Positions 45,001 through 56,788 of a stretch of DNA of 64,000 bases are shown one piece after another (the first letter of the stretch is position 1; each line of letters begins with the position of its first letter). A program made the translations under genes and the position numbers. Under the pieces are notes generated by a model, which saw only the letters and a program-made list of their open reading frames with translations, did no database searches and had not been told where the DNA came from. Origin of the DNA: Agapanthus africanus (Eukaryota; Streptophyta; Magnoliopsida; Asparagales; Amaryllidaceae); assembly GCA_030015575.1 (NCBI GenBank), contig CM057344.1:595270410-595334409 (forward strand). The letters run 5' to 3'.

Positions 45001-47549
45001 CTATACATGTCGTCCCTAAGAAATCTGGCATCACTGTTGTTACAAATGAGGCAAATGAGTTGATTCAGACACGCACCAAAACTGGGTGGCGTGTATGCAT
45101 TGATTTTCAAAAACTCAATGCCGCCATGAGGAAAGATCACTTTCCTCTCCCATTCATTGATCAGATGCTGGAACACTTAGCTGGACGCGCGTATTATTGC
45201 TTTATGGACGGATACTCTGGCTATAATCAGGTCCCCATAGCCAAAAAGGATCAAGATAAAACCACTTTTACTTGTCCTTTTGGTACCTTTGCTTACAGTC
45301 GCATGCCCTTTGGGTTGTGCAATGCTCCCGCTACCTTTCAGCGGTGTATGATGGGGATATTCTCTGATATGGTAGAGAATTTTCTGGAGATCTTTATGGA
45401 CGATTTCTCGATTTTTGGAGACTCTTTTTCCGATTGCCTATCGAATCTTGACACTGTTCTTACTCGTTGCAAAGAGAAGAACTTAACTTTGAACTGGGAA
45501 AAATGCCATTTCATGGTCCGAGAAGGAATTGTTCTTGGACATGTCATTTCACAGAAAGGCATTGAGGTTAACAGAGCTAAGATAGATGTCATTCAAAACC
45601 TCCCTCATCCCAAAAGCGTCAAGGACATTCGATCTTTCCTTGGCCATGCGGGCTTCTATAGGAGATTCATTAAGGACTTTAGCAAAATTGCTAGACCTTT
45701 AACTCTTCTCCTGGCCAAGGATACGACCTTCCATTTCGACTCGGACTGTGAGACAGCTTTCGACTCACTTAAACACTCACTCACTTCAGCCCCCGTTCTA
45801 TCGTCTCCAAATTGGGACTACCCCTTTGAGCTGATGTGTGACGCATCCGACTTTGCAGTAGGTGCTGTCTTAGGACAGCACATTGAAAAGATGCCACACG
45901 TGATATACTATGCAAGTAAGACCCTGAATGATGCACAAATCAATTATACAACCACCGAGAAGGAACTTTTAGCGGTTGTGTTTGCATTAGAAAAATTCAG
46001 GCCTTACTTAATCGGCTCTCCAATAATTGTGTACACAGACCATTCCGCCTTGAAACATCTTCTGGCGAAGAAAGATGCAAAAGGTCGGCTGATACGTTGG
46101 ATCCTTCTGTTACAAGAATTTGATCTTGTTATCAAAGATAAGAAAGGATGTGAAAACGTAGTAGCCGACCATCTTTCACGCATCTCTTCTTCCCCTGTGA
46201 CCTTGCCGATCAATGACTCGTTTCCTGATGAACAACTCTTGAGCGTATCCAATGAACTATGGTTCAGGGATATTGTAAACTATCTTGTCACAGGACTAAC
46301 ACCCAGCGATTGGTCAAAACAGGACAAATACCGTTTTTTATCCCAAGTAAAACACTTTTACTGGGATGATCCATATTTGTTTAAGTATTGTCCTGATCAG
46401 ATCATTCGCCGGTGTGTCCTGAAAGATGAGTTCAAGAGTGTTCTTTCTTTTTGTCATGATCAGGCCTGTGGGGGTCACTTCGGTCCGAAAAAGACGGCGG
46501 AAAAGGTTTTGCAATGTGGATTTTATTGGCCGACCTTATTCAAGGACGCATTTGACTATTCCAAAACCTGTACACAATGTCAGTACACGGGTAGAATCTC
46601 CCGGAGAGATGAAATGCCTCAGCAACCCATCTTGGTTGTTGAAATTTTCGATGTTTGGGGCATTGATTTTATGGGTCCCTTTCCCAACTCCTTTGGGAAT
46701 TTGTACATACTGCTGGCGGTTGATTATGTCTCAAAGTGGGTAGAAGCCATTCCATGTCGCACTAATGACAGGAAAGTTGTCATTAAGTTCTTGAAAGAGA
46801 ATATCTTTTCGCGATTTGGATACCCACGCGCTATCATTAGCGATAATGGGACACATTTCTGCAACAGGTCTTTTGAGACTCTGATGCGGAAATACGGAAT
46901 CAACCACCAACTTTCTACACCATATCATCCCCAAACGAGTGGGCAGGCTGAGATTTCGAATAGACAGATCAAACTAGTCCTGGAGAAGACTGTTGCTAAA
47001 AATAGAAAAGACTGGTCGACCAAACTGACGGATGCTCTTTGGGCATTCTGAACTGCATTTAAAACCGACCTAGGAATGTCTCCATATAGGATAGTGTTTG
47101 GGAAGGCGTGTCATTTACCCGTCGAGATAGAGCATAAAGCATTGTGGGCTATTAAGGAAATCAATTTTGACCTAAACCAAGCCTGCAACTTTCGGAAGCT
47201 GCAACTTAATGAGCTAAGCGAACTCCGCGATGAAGCTTATGATAACGCTGTAATCATAAAGAATAGGACCAAGGTTTTTCACGATAAAAACATTTTAAGG
47301 AAAACATTTTCACCGGGTCAGCAAGTCCTTCTTTATGATTCACGACTACACCTTCACGCGGGTAAGCTTCGATCTCGGTGGAAGGGACCTTTTGTTGTGC
47401 GGTCTGTATACCCGCACGGGGCAGTAGAGGTAGAAAATGTTTAAAATGGCACATTTTTCAAAGTAAATGGACACAGACTAAAGCCGTATTTTTCCACTGA
47501 CCCCACGGAGGAGCTCCTGTTCTTACAGGAGCCAGTTTATCTTGATTAA
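42033..47549 (+). pseudogene. Athila gag-pol polyprotein with two in-frame stops
   Basis: The ATG at 42033 starts a frame open for 1672 codons to TGA 47049-47051. The same frame continues to a TAA at 47442-47444 and then to 47547-47549. Domains: gag core (about codons 100-200), zinc knuckle [14 protein letters not shown] (about 279), Pro-rich linker, protease [12 protein letters not shown] (about 665), RT ([22 protein letters not shown]), RNase H ([16 protein letters not shown]), integrase ([17 protein letters not shown], Glu in GQAEISNRQ). Catalytic residues are present. The first stop lies where WAFRTAFKT-type wording is usual, so it looks like one C-to-T change at a CGA codon. Two base changes separate this copy from an open frame. 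Confidence 0.93.
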
Positions 47550-49033
47550 AATTCCTCCGTCTCACCTCCATGTCCTGTATATTACTGCATCATCTTTTTG
47601 AATGGAGGTGAGTGAAAAGAACAAGTTTGGGGGAGGATCTTCACTTATATATTTTGCCCCAACTAATAAATTCCTCCCAAGCTTACAGGTTTTTCAAGAT
47701 TTAGCTGATGGCAACAGTGAAGACACTGTTGAAAACAAGTTTGGGGGAGCTTTGTGCTTAGTTTTGCATCGTGTGCATATCATTTGCATAAGCACAAAAC
47801 ATTTCTTTAAAAAACCATAAAAATTTAAAAAATTTCAAAACCCATAAAAAATTTGTGTAAAGTTTTTTTTTGTAAATAATTTTTCAAACCCCATAAAAAC
47901 CTATAAAAATTTAAAAATTTTCAAAATCCATAAAAATTCAAAAATTTTCATAACTCATAAAAATTTTCAAAATATAAAAATATTTAATGAAAGATTAGAT
48001 AGTGAACAATTACATCCATGAGATTAGAAAAATTGAAGAAAACTGAGAAAATTAGAAGTTTTCTTATACGAACTAGTAATAAGTAGTTATGAGCCGTTGT
48101 CCCAAGGGTTAGTAAGATGAAGGAAGTCACTAATCTGAGGATAAAAATAAGTCTGAAAAATAGTTTCTATTCTGGAAAGCCAAACATTTTGAACGTTGAT
48201 ACCCTGCTATTCGCACTTACACACGTCTTAAAGCCCGGGTTAGTAGAGGATACCTTGAAATGCTCTTGTCTTAAAGCCGATGTATGGAAGAAAAAAATGA
48301 AGAAAGTGGTGAGAAAAAAATGGACACTGGTTTTGTTATCACCAAGGGCAATAATAAAAAAATCTATAGCAAGGGTGCCTTTTCACCTAGTGCCCTAAGG
48401 CCAACTGGTCTAGAAGTCACTGCTATATCTAAGGTGGTGCAAGACGAGGAAAATACACCAAACATGCAAGCACATGAGTAATCGGTCAGTTAGTACCTCA
48501 AGAAGTATTAACGGTCGCATGAAAGTGTGTGAGCTCATCAAAATTAAAAAGTACTAAGGCTGATGGGCAAGAGTATGATAGCTTGAATTGAATTCTCCGG
48601 GTGTAGGGATGTCCTTTACACATACGCAGGGTGATATGATCAATGTTTTGGAATAAAGATAGGAATGAAGAATAAGGCTATGTTTTATTGAGGGAGGACG
48701 TGATTCCTGATATCCTTTCATGACCATTAAGATAGGGCTCATGACAACCGAAAAGCTAGCTTAGTTGGAAACCCTAATTTTCAAGGCTTTTCTTTTACAA
48801 TTCTTGTCTTTAAATGTAATATTCATGATCTTCCTTTTATTATTGGATTTTGTGGGTGCAATCCGCTGAAAACCCTCAGGAGACAACACTCCTCCTACTA
48901 GGGACACCTAGAGGTTTAAAGGCTTGTTGCACGTACTCAGTGCAATCGTGTTGCCTACGAAAGTGTGCTTTTCTCTTTCTTTATTTTCTCCTTCTCTTTT
49001 TAATAAAACAGTTCGATCGAGACGATCGAAAAT
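47550..49033 (+). other. Athila 3' region, no env recognised
   Basis: AAGTTTGGGGGA occurs three times (47623, 47737 and the real polypurine tract at 49034). At 47815-47990 there are about seven copies of a CATAAAAATTT-type unit. Short frames at 48117-48398 and 48284-48481 show no signal peptide or convincing membrane segment, so an envelope-like protein cannot be supported. Confidence 0.7.
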
Positions 49034-49048
49034 AAGTTTGGGGGAATT
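49034..49048 (+). promoter_or_regulatory. Athila polypurine tract
   Basis: AAGTTTGGGGGAATT directly before the 3' LTR TGATCAG. Confidence 0.85.
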
Positions 49049-50815
49049 TGATCAGTCGAAAATACTGTATTTCTAACACGGCAATTTCCCTACCTTTTGC
49101 AGTCAAGTAGAGGTATCCGGTATTCATATCACACATATTTGCAAAACACATGTAAAATACGGGATTACTTGAACTGTGTGCTAAAACCAGCATTTTTAGG
49201 GAAATTGTGTGTTTTTCATGGCATCGCATTATCCTTGTATTTCGCAACTCTTGTCTTGGAATCTATGCAGGAATTTCCGGAAGCAGGGCCCAAAATTGGG
49301 GGAAAGACTGATAAAACATACGCCAACTAAAAGATGTATGATCTGGTAATGATTCAGAAGGCTAAATAAAAATCCAAACATCAGAAAGAGGCCCACCAGT
49401 CAGCCCAAGTATTACCATGTGAAGAGAAACCATCAAGGCCATCAAAGGGCCGCGGATCCGCGGCCCAAACCCCATTGGCGCGGCGGATCCGCGGCCTTAT
49501 GAAGAGATCAAGCAACCCAATTTTGTCACATGCCTAATTCTAACGGCCAAAGCTTCCAGAAGACCCCAGAAGCTCCACGTGGCACATCTAGAAGGCTCGG
49601 CTTAACAAATTCTTGGAGGGAAAATTCAAAATTTAAGCCTAACTAACTTTTTGGAGGGAAATTTAAATCATTTGATAACTAACTTGTGGGGGGAATTCAA
49701 ATTTCAATTCTAAATCTAAGATTTGGGAGGTCTATAAAAAGGAACCTAGATTCAGAGGGGAAATTGTTCAAGAATCACCACCATCTTCAACCCACAAGTT
49801 TAGTGACAAAAGCTTGTGCCTCAAATTCACTCCAATTCAAAATCAAGATCAATTCCCGAGATCAATTCAAGCAAGAGTGCCTTCAACCTTTAGAAGCGAC
49901 GCCGGATTCCAACGGAGCAAGAGATCCATGCCGATCCACGACTCAAGGAGCCGAGCGAAGCCGAAATCGACGATCTAGTTCCTTCCTTTTGTAAATTCAA
50001 GAGAGTTGTAACGAAATTTGTCGATAAATAAAGGTGAATTTTCTATATTCTTGCTTATCTTTTAATTCAAGCAAAATGATTAGATCTCAATTTTTGATTG
50101 TGTTTGTGATCATGATGTTTGAGTAATCTCTGCTCGTGTAGGAGTCGAGATGATCTTTAGATGATGATGATTTAGATATTCTTACAATTCTTAAATCCTA
50201 TAATGCTTTGAAATTCTAGTGAATCAAGTGATTAATGACCTAGTTTCGAGATGATGCTTTCTAGATCGTATTCACTCGAAACTAGGGAACAACAATTAAT
50301 CATTTGATTAACTAGAAGCTAGAATTTGAATGCGATCTATCGAAAGGACAAAGGATGAGTTGCGGAATCCCTAATTTTCCCGCACGATCCTTAACCCTCG
50401 ATGAAATTGCATCGATCTAGTATCAATTCATTAATGGATAAGAATGAGTAATCATTAGATCTCATCACATCTATCGATCCGATCTACTCCTACGAGCTAT
50501 CCTTATAATCTTGATTGTTGGTTGGAAATTATTTCTCATCTCTATTCTTGCTTTTTAATGTTTTTCTAGATCTAGATTTTTCTTATTTCTTGATCTACAA
50601 TTACAAATCATGAATTGTTTTCTTTTCTTTTGCTTAAATTTTCAACTCAACTAATTCAAGAATTGAACGGAACTCACTTTTCCTGTGGACGATCCGCACT
50701 CATTTACAATCTACATCCGACACCGTAGTTGATTGCGGTCAAATAATTTTTGGTTGTGATTTCTAAATACAATTTTCTCAAATATACACAATGAGAAATT
50801 CTTCTATAACAATCA
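49049..50815 (+). repeat. Athila 3' LTR
   Basis: Same length as the 5' LTR, TATA box at 49733-49740, followed by the CCTTG duplication. Confidence 0.97.
49447..49496. promoter_or_regulatory. Paired GC dyad, Athila 3' LTR
   Basis: The same perfect 20-bp palindrome (49447-49466), with an undamaged second site GGCGCGGCGGATCCGCGGCC (49477-49496). The 5' LTR copy has one G-to-A change in the second site. Confidence 0.8.
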
Positions 50816-50820
50816 CCTTG

Positions 50821-51062
50821 CCTCGAGCTTGTCCGGATTTTGCTTTTCAACATAGACCGGAAAACCCCATATCTTAACTCATTTAGGACATGGTCTCTTC
50901 CCTCCCTGATTTGGATGTTATTCAACAGGTATGCAGCTTCTCAAGCGCATAACAAAAAAAAAGGAAACGGGTAACTCAGCCATACTCATCATAGAGCGCG
51001 CCATATCTCATAGGGTGTGATGCCTCCATCCCGATACACCATTGTGCTGTTGTATATACGAA
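50821..51062 (-). pseudogene. Copia-2 integrase, middle part
   Basis: It follows the Athila target site and matches copia-1 25420-25690: QQHNGVS, MSMAELP and a CGGACAAGCTCGAGGC stretch, with frameshifts. It is separated from the upstream part by the solo LTR at 51068-53240. Confidence 0.75.
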
Positions 51063-51067
51063 GGAGT

Positions 51068-53240
51068 TGTTAGTTATGTATATGCCCTAGAGGCCATTGT
51101 TGTACATATGATGTATATTATAATGGATGCTTGGATATATATAGAGATGACTTTCTTGCTCGTCATGATTGTATGCTATTTGGTTTCACTTTATCTTAAC
51201 ATGTTGACTTGTAATGGTTTACTGTTTTACTCTCACATGTTGATAAAGCCCTTAGGATCTGTACTCGACTACTGGGACTATGATGAGATCATACTAGTGG
51301 GGCCGCGGTAGTCGATGAGTACATCCTATAACTGTTCCTAGTCGAGGGTATATCGAGACAGGGCATCGATACACCAGAGTAGACTAGCGTATACGCATCT
51401 TGACCCATATGATGGGCGATGGATGATCCCATATCCATCGGTGTTAGACATCAGAGATGGTGTACGGGTGCTCAGTGGAGACTGGGTACACTGGACGGAC
51501 TCGCCGAGAACTCCCAGATGGTGATATACCACACCTCAGATGGCAGTTCTTCGGTGACACTGGTACAGGGTAGTCTGTAGACCCGAGATCGTCATAGAGT
51601 CTTGTGTGATTCCCACTGTGCTTTGATTTCCACCTTATCACGTCCAAGAGGGCGTGCAAAACGGTGGCTTTTGGGTACAGTCCCGAATCACATGGAGGCA
51701 CTGAGCGATAGGAGGGGATTCGTCTCTCCCGGTATAGGGAGTTGATGTTGTGCTGTGTTCGATTGGCTATAACTGGAAGTATATAGAGATTTACTGGTAA
51801 GTGTTACTAGTAGTTTCTCGACCCGTTATGAGCCACACATCGACACGACTTATCGGTTACTGGGGTCTGACGTATACCACCCCTAGACTTGATATGCGAC
51901 ATATCAGACGAACAGACCGGACAGTACGGGAGTGTTACTGGTTGGATTCATAGGAGAACGCACAGGCTAGCTTGTTGATCTTCTGATCGCTCAATACCTG
52001 GGTGGCTGTTACGTTTAGCTGACCGCTTGCAGCTTGTGGGTGTTTGATATGATCATCACCTGCTACCGGCGTATTGACGATTCTTTAGAGTCCTACACAG
52101 AGGTTTCTCGGCTCAGGCGAAACGGAGTAGTGGCACATATGTGACATGCGCAGGAACGAGAATAATGCGATATGGGATACCGTATTATATTCTCGCGATA
52201 TTTAGAAATGAACCGGGACATCGGATCAAGTGTTGATTCGATGAATCGGTACATGATATATTAGTCGGTAATATTCGATATAGCCGGATCGTCGGATCAA
52301 GTGTTGATTCGATGATTTAATGTATAATAATATATATGATATATTGTATTACATTATCTAATATTGGCTCGCTTTATTATTTCATTTTCTCAGTGGATGA
52401 TACATTGATATATATGCGATATATGTTAATTGTATTATTTTCCTTTGTTGCAAATATATAATATATATGTGATATATATTATTGTGACATGATATGATTA
52501 ATTGTTAAACATGTTTAAGGATGATTAATTGTGGTTAGGGTTTGTTTTGGGTTAGATGTTTCATGCATCTTCTAGAAGTTTTTGCTTTTGTCATTCTTAA
52601 GATATTTTGGATGACACATTCTTTAACTCAACCAAACCCTAACTCTAGTTTATTCTCTACTAAATCCTAGCCACTCATCCTTGACCATGGTTTATAAATC
52701 AATCATATACACTTCTTTCTATTCATCACAAAAGGATTAATCTTATTATTGTTTTTCCATTATCATCTTCTTCTCTCTTGAAGAGCTTGCTAGAAAATCC
52801 TTAAGTGATGAATAAATATGAGAAAATGATATAAAAAGAAAGCAAAATTACTACTCTCTCATCCTCATCTCATCTAGCCCATGGGATTAGTGTGTTCATC
52901 TCTTTTGAGTGAGAAAGCTTGAGTCTTTGCAACTTCGAGGTAGATCATCGGAGATTTGGAATACTTCGAGCTAGCATGGATCGTTCGGGTCGTGGAGCCT
53001 CTCATGAGTCCGGAAGATCGTGGATCGCGGCAAAGGGACTTCTACTCGGAGCTTGTGAAGTGAAGGAGCGGACTACAAAGGTTGTAATCCCTCACACTTA
53101 GATAAAAGTTATCTTCTTGCATGTTAAACCCTAATAATCTAGCAAAGATCCCGGCTTTGGGTTGTTCGGCACGTCTAAATTTTTATCCGGGCATGTTTGA
53201 TGCCTTTTGAACCTTCACAAGAGTGCCTAGGAACCCTACA
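51068..53240 (+). repeat. Copia-2 solo LTR inside copia-2 integrase
   Basis: TGTTAGTTATGTATATGCCC to GAACCCTACA, with a perfect target duplication GGAGT (51063-51067, 53241-53245). It lies opposite in orientation to the element it interrupts. Confidence 0.93.
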
Positions 53241-53245
53241 GGAGT

Positions 53246-53712
53246 AAGCTGAGAGAGAATCACATTCTCCTTTTAGAAAGTTCAGGAACTCCATACTCAA
53301 GTATTCTCCTCCTCGATCACATCGAAATACTTTAATACTTCTACCTGTCTGGTTCTTAAACTTCAAGCTCATATTCCTTGAATTTCTCAAAAGTTTCAGA
53401 CTTGTGTTTCAACAGGAACATATGTCCGAATCCTAAGAGATGATCGGTGAATATAACGAAGTACAAAGAACCAAGCTTGGAATTTGTAGACATAGGACCA
53501 TATACATCATCATGTATCCATCCCAAGAGTTCAGTAACTCTTTCTCTTTTTTCCGTAAACGGAATATTGGTCATATTACCTTCGAGACAAGACTGGAAAG
53601 TGGCATAAGATGAAAATTCGAACAGATTCTTATATTCATCCTCATGTAACTTAGCTGGTCGTGTCGCATTGATATGACCTAGTCTACAATACCATAAGAA
53701 GGATTCGTTCAT
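53246..53712 (-). pseudogene. Copia-2 GAG-pre-integrase and integrase N-part
   Basis: FLWYCRLGHIN and SYATFQSCLEG (the first Cys of C-x2-C is Phe), then WIHDDVYGPMS, the target for Asp 1, and RCDRGGEYLSMEF for Asp 2. It is collinear with copia-1 24940-25400. It is broken by a frameshift near 53370 and cut at 53245 by the solo LTR. Confidence 0.8.
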
Positions 53713-53990
53713 TTCTGAACTACTCCTTTTGTGTGTGTTCTACATACTTTGAACTGTGGTTTGATTTAGAACGTATATGCTATTATATAACGTGCCTGAT
53801 CGAATCAACTCTTGATTCAGGAAAATGTTCACAACATTATCCTCCAATACAGAATTATATCCTTCTTTAACTCAGTAAAGAACATGATGTAATGTTGTAT
53901 ATCAGGTTCGGTATGTAGTAACATTTGTTCAGAATCAATGTATCAAATACAAGGTGATATCTGCCAACAGATTTGGCTGCAACAATTGCA

Positions 53991-54326
53991 TCATTCTCTA
54001 ACTCTTAGAGATATATCACTCATTCTCAGTTTTCTACCTTTCAGTAGCCCATGTAACAGATTACATACGTGGGATCCTGATCCGGTATCACATACCCAGG
54101 ACGTAGAGGATACTGAGAAACAGTTCTCGGTAATGAACACACCCGAAGAATATGCATCATTATGTACTTTCTTCGATTGGGTGGCATGAGAATCCAGATA
54201 TTCCCCTATTTCCTGTTCAGTCTTATAACAATTATAAGAAAGAACGGAACCAACGTTCCCTAGCTCAGTATAATAAGCAGGTTCGGTCAATGCAACCATA
54301 TTATTATCTTGATTAAGGCGTGACAT
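53991..54326 (-). pseudogene. Copia-2 gag-protease remnant with most of gag deleted
   Basis: The ATG is at 54326-54324, at the same place relative to CAGTGGGAGCCATCC as in copia-1. After only about 75 codons it reaches STSWVCDTGSGSHVCN, the protease active site. The UBN2 gag domain and zinc knuckle, about 230 codons in copia-1, are absent. The frame ends at 53991; 53713-53990 is decayed continuation. Confidence 0.75.
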
Positions 54327-54499
54327 GGTCGCTATCAGGAGAGAGAGAGAAGAAAACACTCTGCGTGCGCTCTTACAAGATTAGATTGGTTATTATTTTA
54401 TTTAATCAGGATGGCTCCCACTGTTATAGTCAAATCTTCCTTCAAATCCTAAAAGGTAAGACTAGCCGGGATTAATTACACCCTACAAGTTCGCCAATC

Positions 54500-54619
54500 T
54501 TTCGGCCAGGCCAGTGTCGGTACTTTGAGGGAGGTTCCCCGTGCTTTCGCACGGACCTAATTAAAATAAATCTCGTTTTTCCAGGGGAGTAACCCCGTTA
54601 ACACCTTTCTAGACACCTA
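54500..54619 (-). ncRNA. Conserved leader hairpin module, copia-2
   Basis: On the minus strand: GGTGTCTAGAAAGGTGTTAA, TTAATTAGG, a perfect hairpin CCGTGC-gaaa-GCACGG (54554-54539), GAACCTCCC, TACCGACACTGG, CCTGGCC. About 174 nt before the gag ATG. Confidence 0.7.
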
Positions 54620-55088
54620 CTTGATTGGCTAATTGTGATGTGTAAAACTCTCCCAGGAGTAACTCTTACTCACAGTGGGTATCGGGATCCAACTATCTTA
54701 TAGAAGGTATGCAATTTCATTGCAAATTTCAACACTTGAAATTCCCGATAATCTTTTTACCCCTAACGTCCTATGAGCTTGACTAATGCCAAACAACCCA
54801 TAGTCCACTAGTCAAGTTCAACTCGTACATTTCTTGATTGAATTAAACCCACCCGCACGACCCTTGATGAAAGCTAAACAACGCCGTACGAATGCCCTAA
54901 TCCAATCGTATCATATGCAGCAGATAAGCAGTATATAGCTACCGCATACTACGCCTTGACGAAAGCCAAACTACCGTAGCACGAATACTAAATAATACTT
55001 ATCTGAAATGACGGAGGGCTACGCAGGTTTTTAAGAAAACCATGAGCGTAATGAACTTGAAATCGTTGTAGAAACAAGTGTTTTTTGA

Positions 55089-55382
55089 AAAAGGAGTGTT
55101 TTTGAGGATTTTACTAGTTTCGTTAAAGAGGTCACTCCTGGTGAAGGGATCTCGGCTCTTTCCTTATCGAATAAGGTGCAGGATATTTCACAAATACCAC
55201 TATGCAGAGCAAAATCTATAGAAGCAATCAAAAGACAAACCGAGTTTGTAGCATCTGGTAGTTTCACTAAAGAGGTCACTCCCGGTGAAGGGATCTCGGC
55301 TCTTTCCTTATCGAATAAGGTGCTGGATATTCTACAAGAAATACCGCTATGCAAAGGAAGAACTAGAGCTACCAGTTTTTAA
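55089..55382 (+). other. Unrecognised open frame with a 48-codon tandem repeat
   Basis: Plus-strand frame, stop-free from 55089 to TAA 55380-55382, without an obvious ATG at its start. The phrase KEVTPGEGISALSLSNKV occurs twice, exactly 144 bp apart, followed by DI-L/S-Q-IPLC both times. It runs against the copia-2 leader. It may be a captured host-gene fragment or chance openness of a duplicated non-coding segment; the minus strand is also open. I do not recognise the family. Confidence 0.35.
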
Positions 55383-56788
55383 ACAAGTTTCTTCAACATC
55401 TTTAGGTTTCTTTTATTTCATTAATCTCATTAACGAATTCCCATCAAATTATGCTTCTCAAGCATCACAGAAGAAACGAAAGTATCAATATTTATTATGT
55501 CTCATATATTTATAATATAGGCATTCGTCTCAGAACAGTTCAAATGATCACATCACAGAATATCAGCAGAAGAAGAATCATATATGAAATATTGGATATA
55601 CTAGGATTTCCGTGTTTTATTTAAGCCAGTAAAAACGCGGATTCTACGGTCGTGATGAATAACCAAACCCATATCCCTAGACCCCTACGAGAGCGGCAAG
55701 CAACCCTACCGATTCTAGAGTTAGGTGACCCGGTCTCAACTCCTTGAGATGGTCTCCCACTGGACTCTAGAACCCGGTTACTTGTGCTCCCCGTCTTGGG
55801 TCTATCCTAATGCAGAAAAGTAAATAATATACAATAGCGACATCATTCTCAACCCGGAAGTACCCCAATAAAAGAATATTACATACAAGCTTTTACATGA
55901 ATGAAAATGAAAAACTCTCATCTCACATAAAAAAAACCCCGGTTATACAAAACGCGACAATCCAATATAACATATCACAGCAACACATAACATCACATGC
56001 CATCAACGTAAGTAAATATGCGTATCCCAATTGTCGTTGACATATAGCACCGAAACCGGCGATACACCACTTATTACACTTACGGTCGCAGAAAAGAAAG
56101 TGAAAAACTATAACAGTTGGAATCTGCAATCACCTTAGACATCATAAACCCAATATATTATATACATTGGATTTCATGCCTAACCAAATGAATTCCTTAG
56201 ACATCGCATGCCTAACAATTATAAACCCCGCATTTTAGTCTCGATATTGAAAACACTTTCCAATAACCTTTCGGGTAATTCAACAAGATTCTCGATAACC
56301 TAATCAAATGCTCGTCGGAAACTTTAATAGACGGCCGCACCCCCCGATGCCGTCGACGAAGTGCACCAAGGAGGAACACCGCGGCCATGAGCACCCGAAC
56401 GGATGCTTTTGGCTATGGGGTTCTCCTACAGCCACTTAGTCGGGGATTTGGGGTGTGGCTCTCTAGTAAGGTTACCTGGCGAGTATCCGCGTACACTACG
56501 TAATTGCGATGGACTTTTAATCCATATCAAAATCCCGTGGCAACCTATCAAATGAGACTAAAGTGCTAGATTTATAAAATTCAAACTAGTTATCACATAA
56601 CCAATTATGTGGATTCCAAATATTATATCACAACCACAGATAGCTAGGCGAAGTTAGATAATTCGATCGATGCAATAAATTCCCAAAATTTCCAAAGAGC
56701 TCAACACTTAAGCAGAATTAAAAATTCACAGAAGCATGCCCCAGTACCTTTGGACCAACAGCTGAAGGGCCCGACCCAAGCCTCTCAA

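Larger units (their letters stand above)
39168..50815 (+). mobile_element. Complete Athila-lineage Ty3/gypsy element
   Basis: Two LTRs of exactly 1767 bp (39168-40934, 49049-50815), TG...CA ends and TSD CCTTG (39163-39167, 50816-50820). A PBS matching Asp-tRNA follows, then a 1.1-kb leader, one long gag-pol frame, a 1.5-kb 3' region without a recognisable env, and a polypurine tract at 49034-49048. I counted under 20 LTR differences by eye (about 1%). Total 11,648 bp. It is inserted into the copia-2 remnant. Confidence 0.97.

Noticed and set aside
48117-48481. Possible Athila envelope-like gene
   Set aside because: Two short overlapping frames, Lys-rich, with no signal peptide, membrane segment or long open frame.
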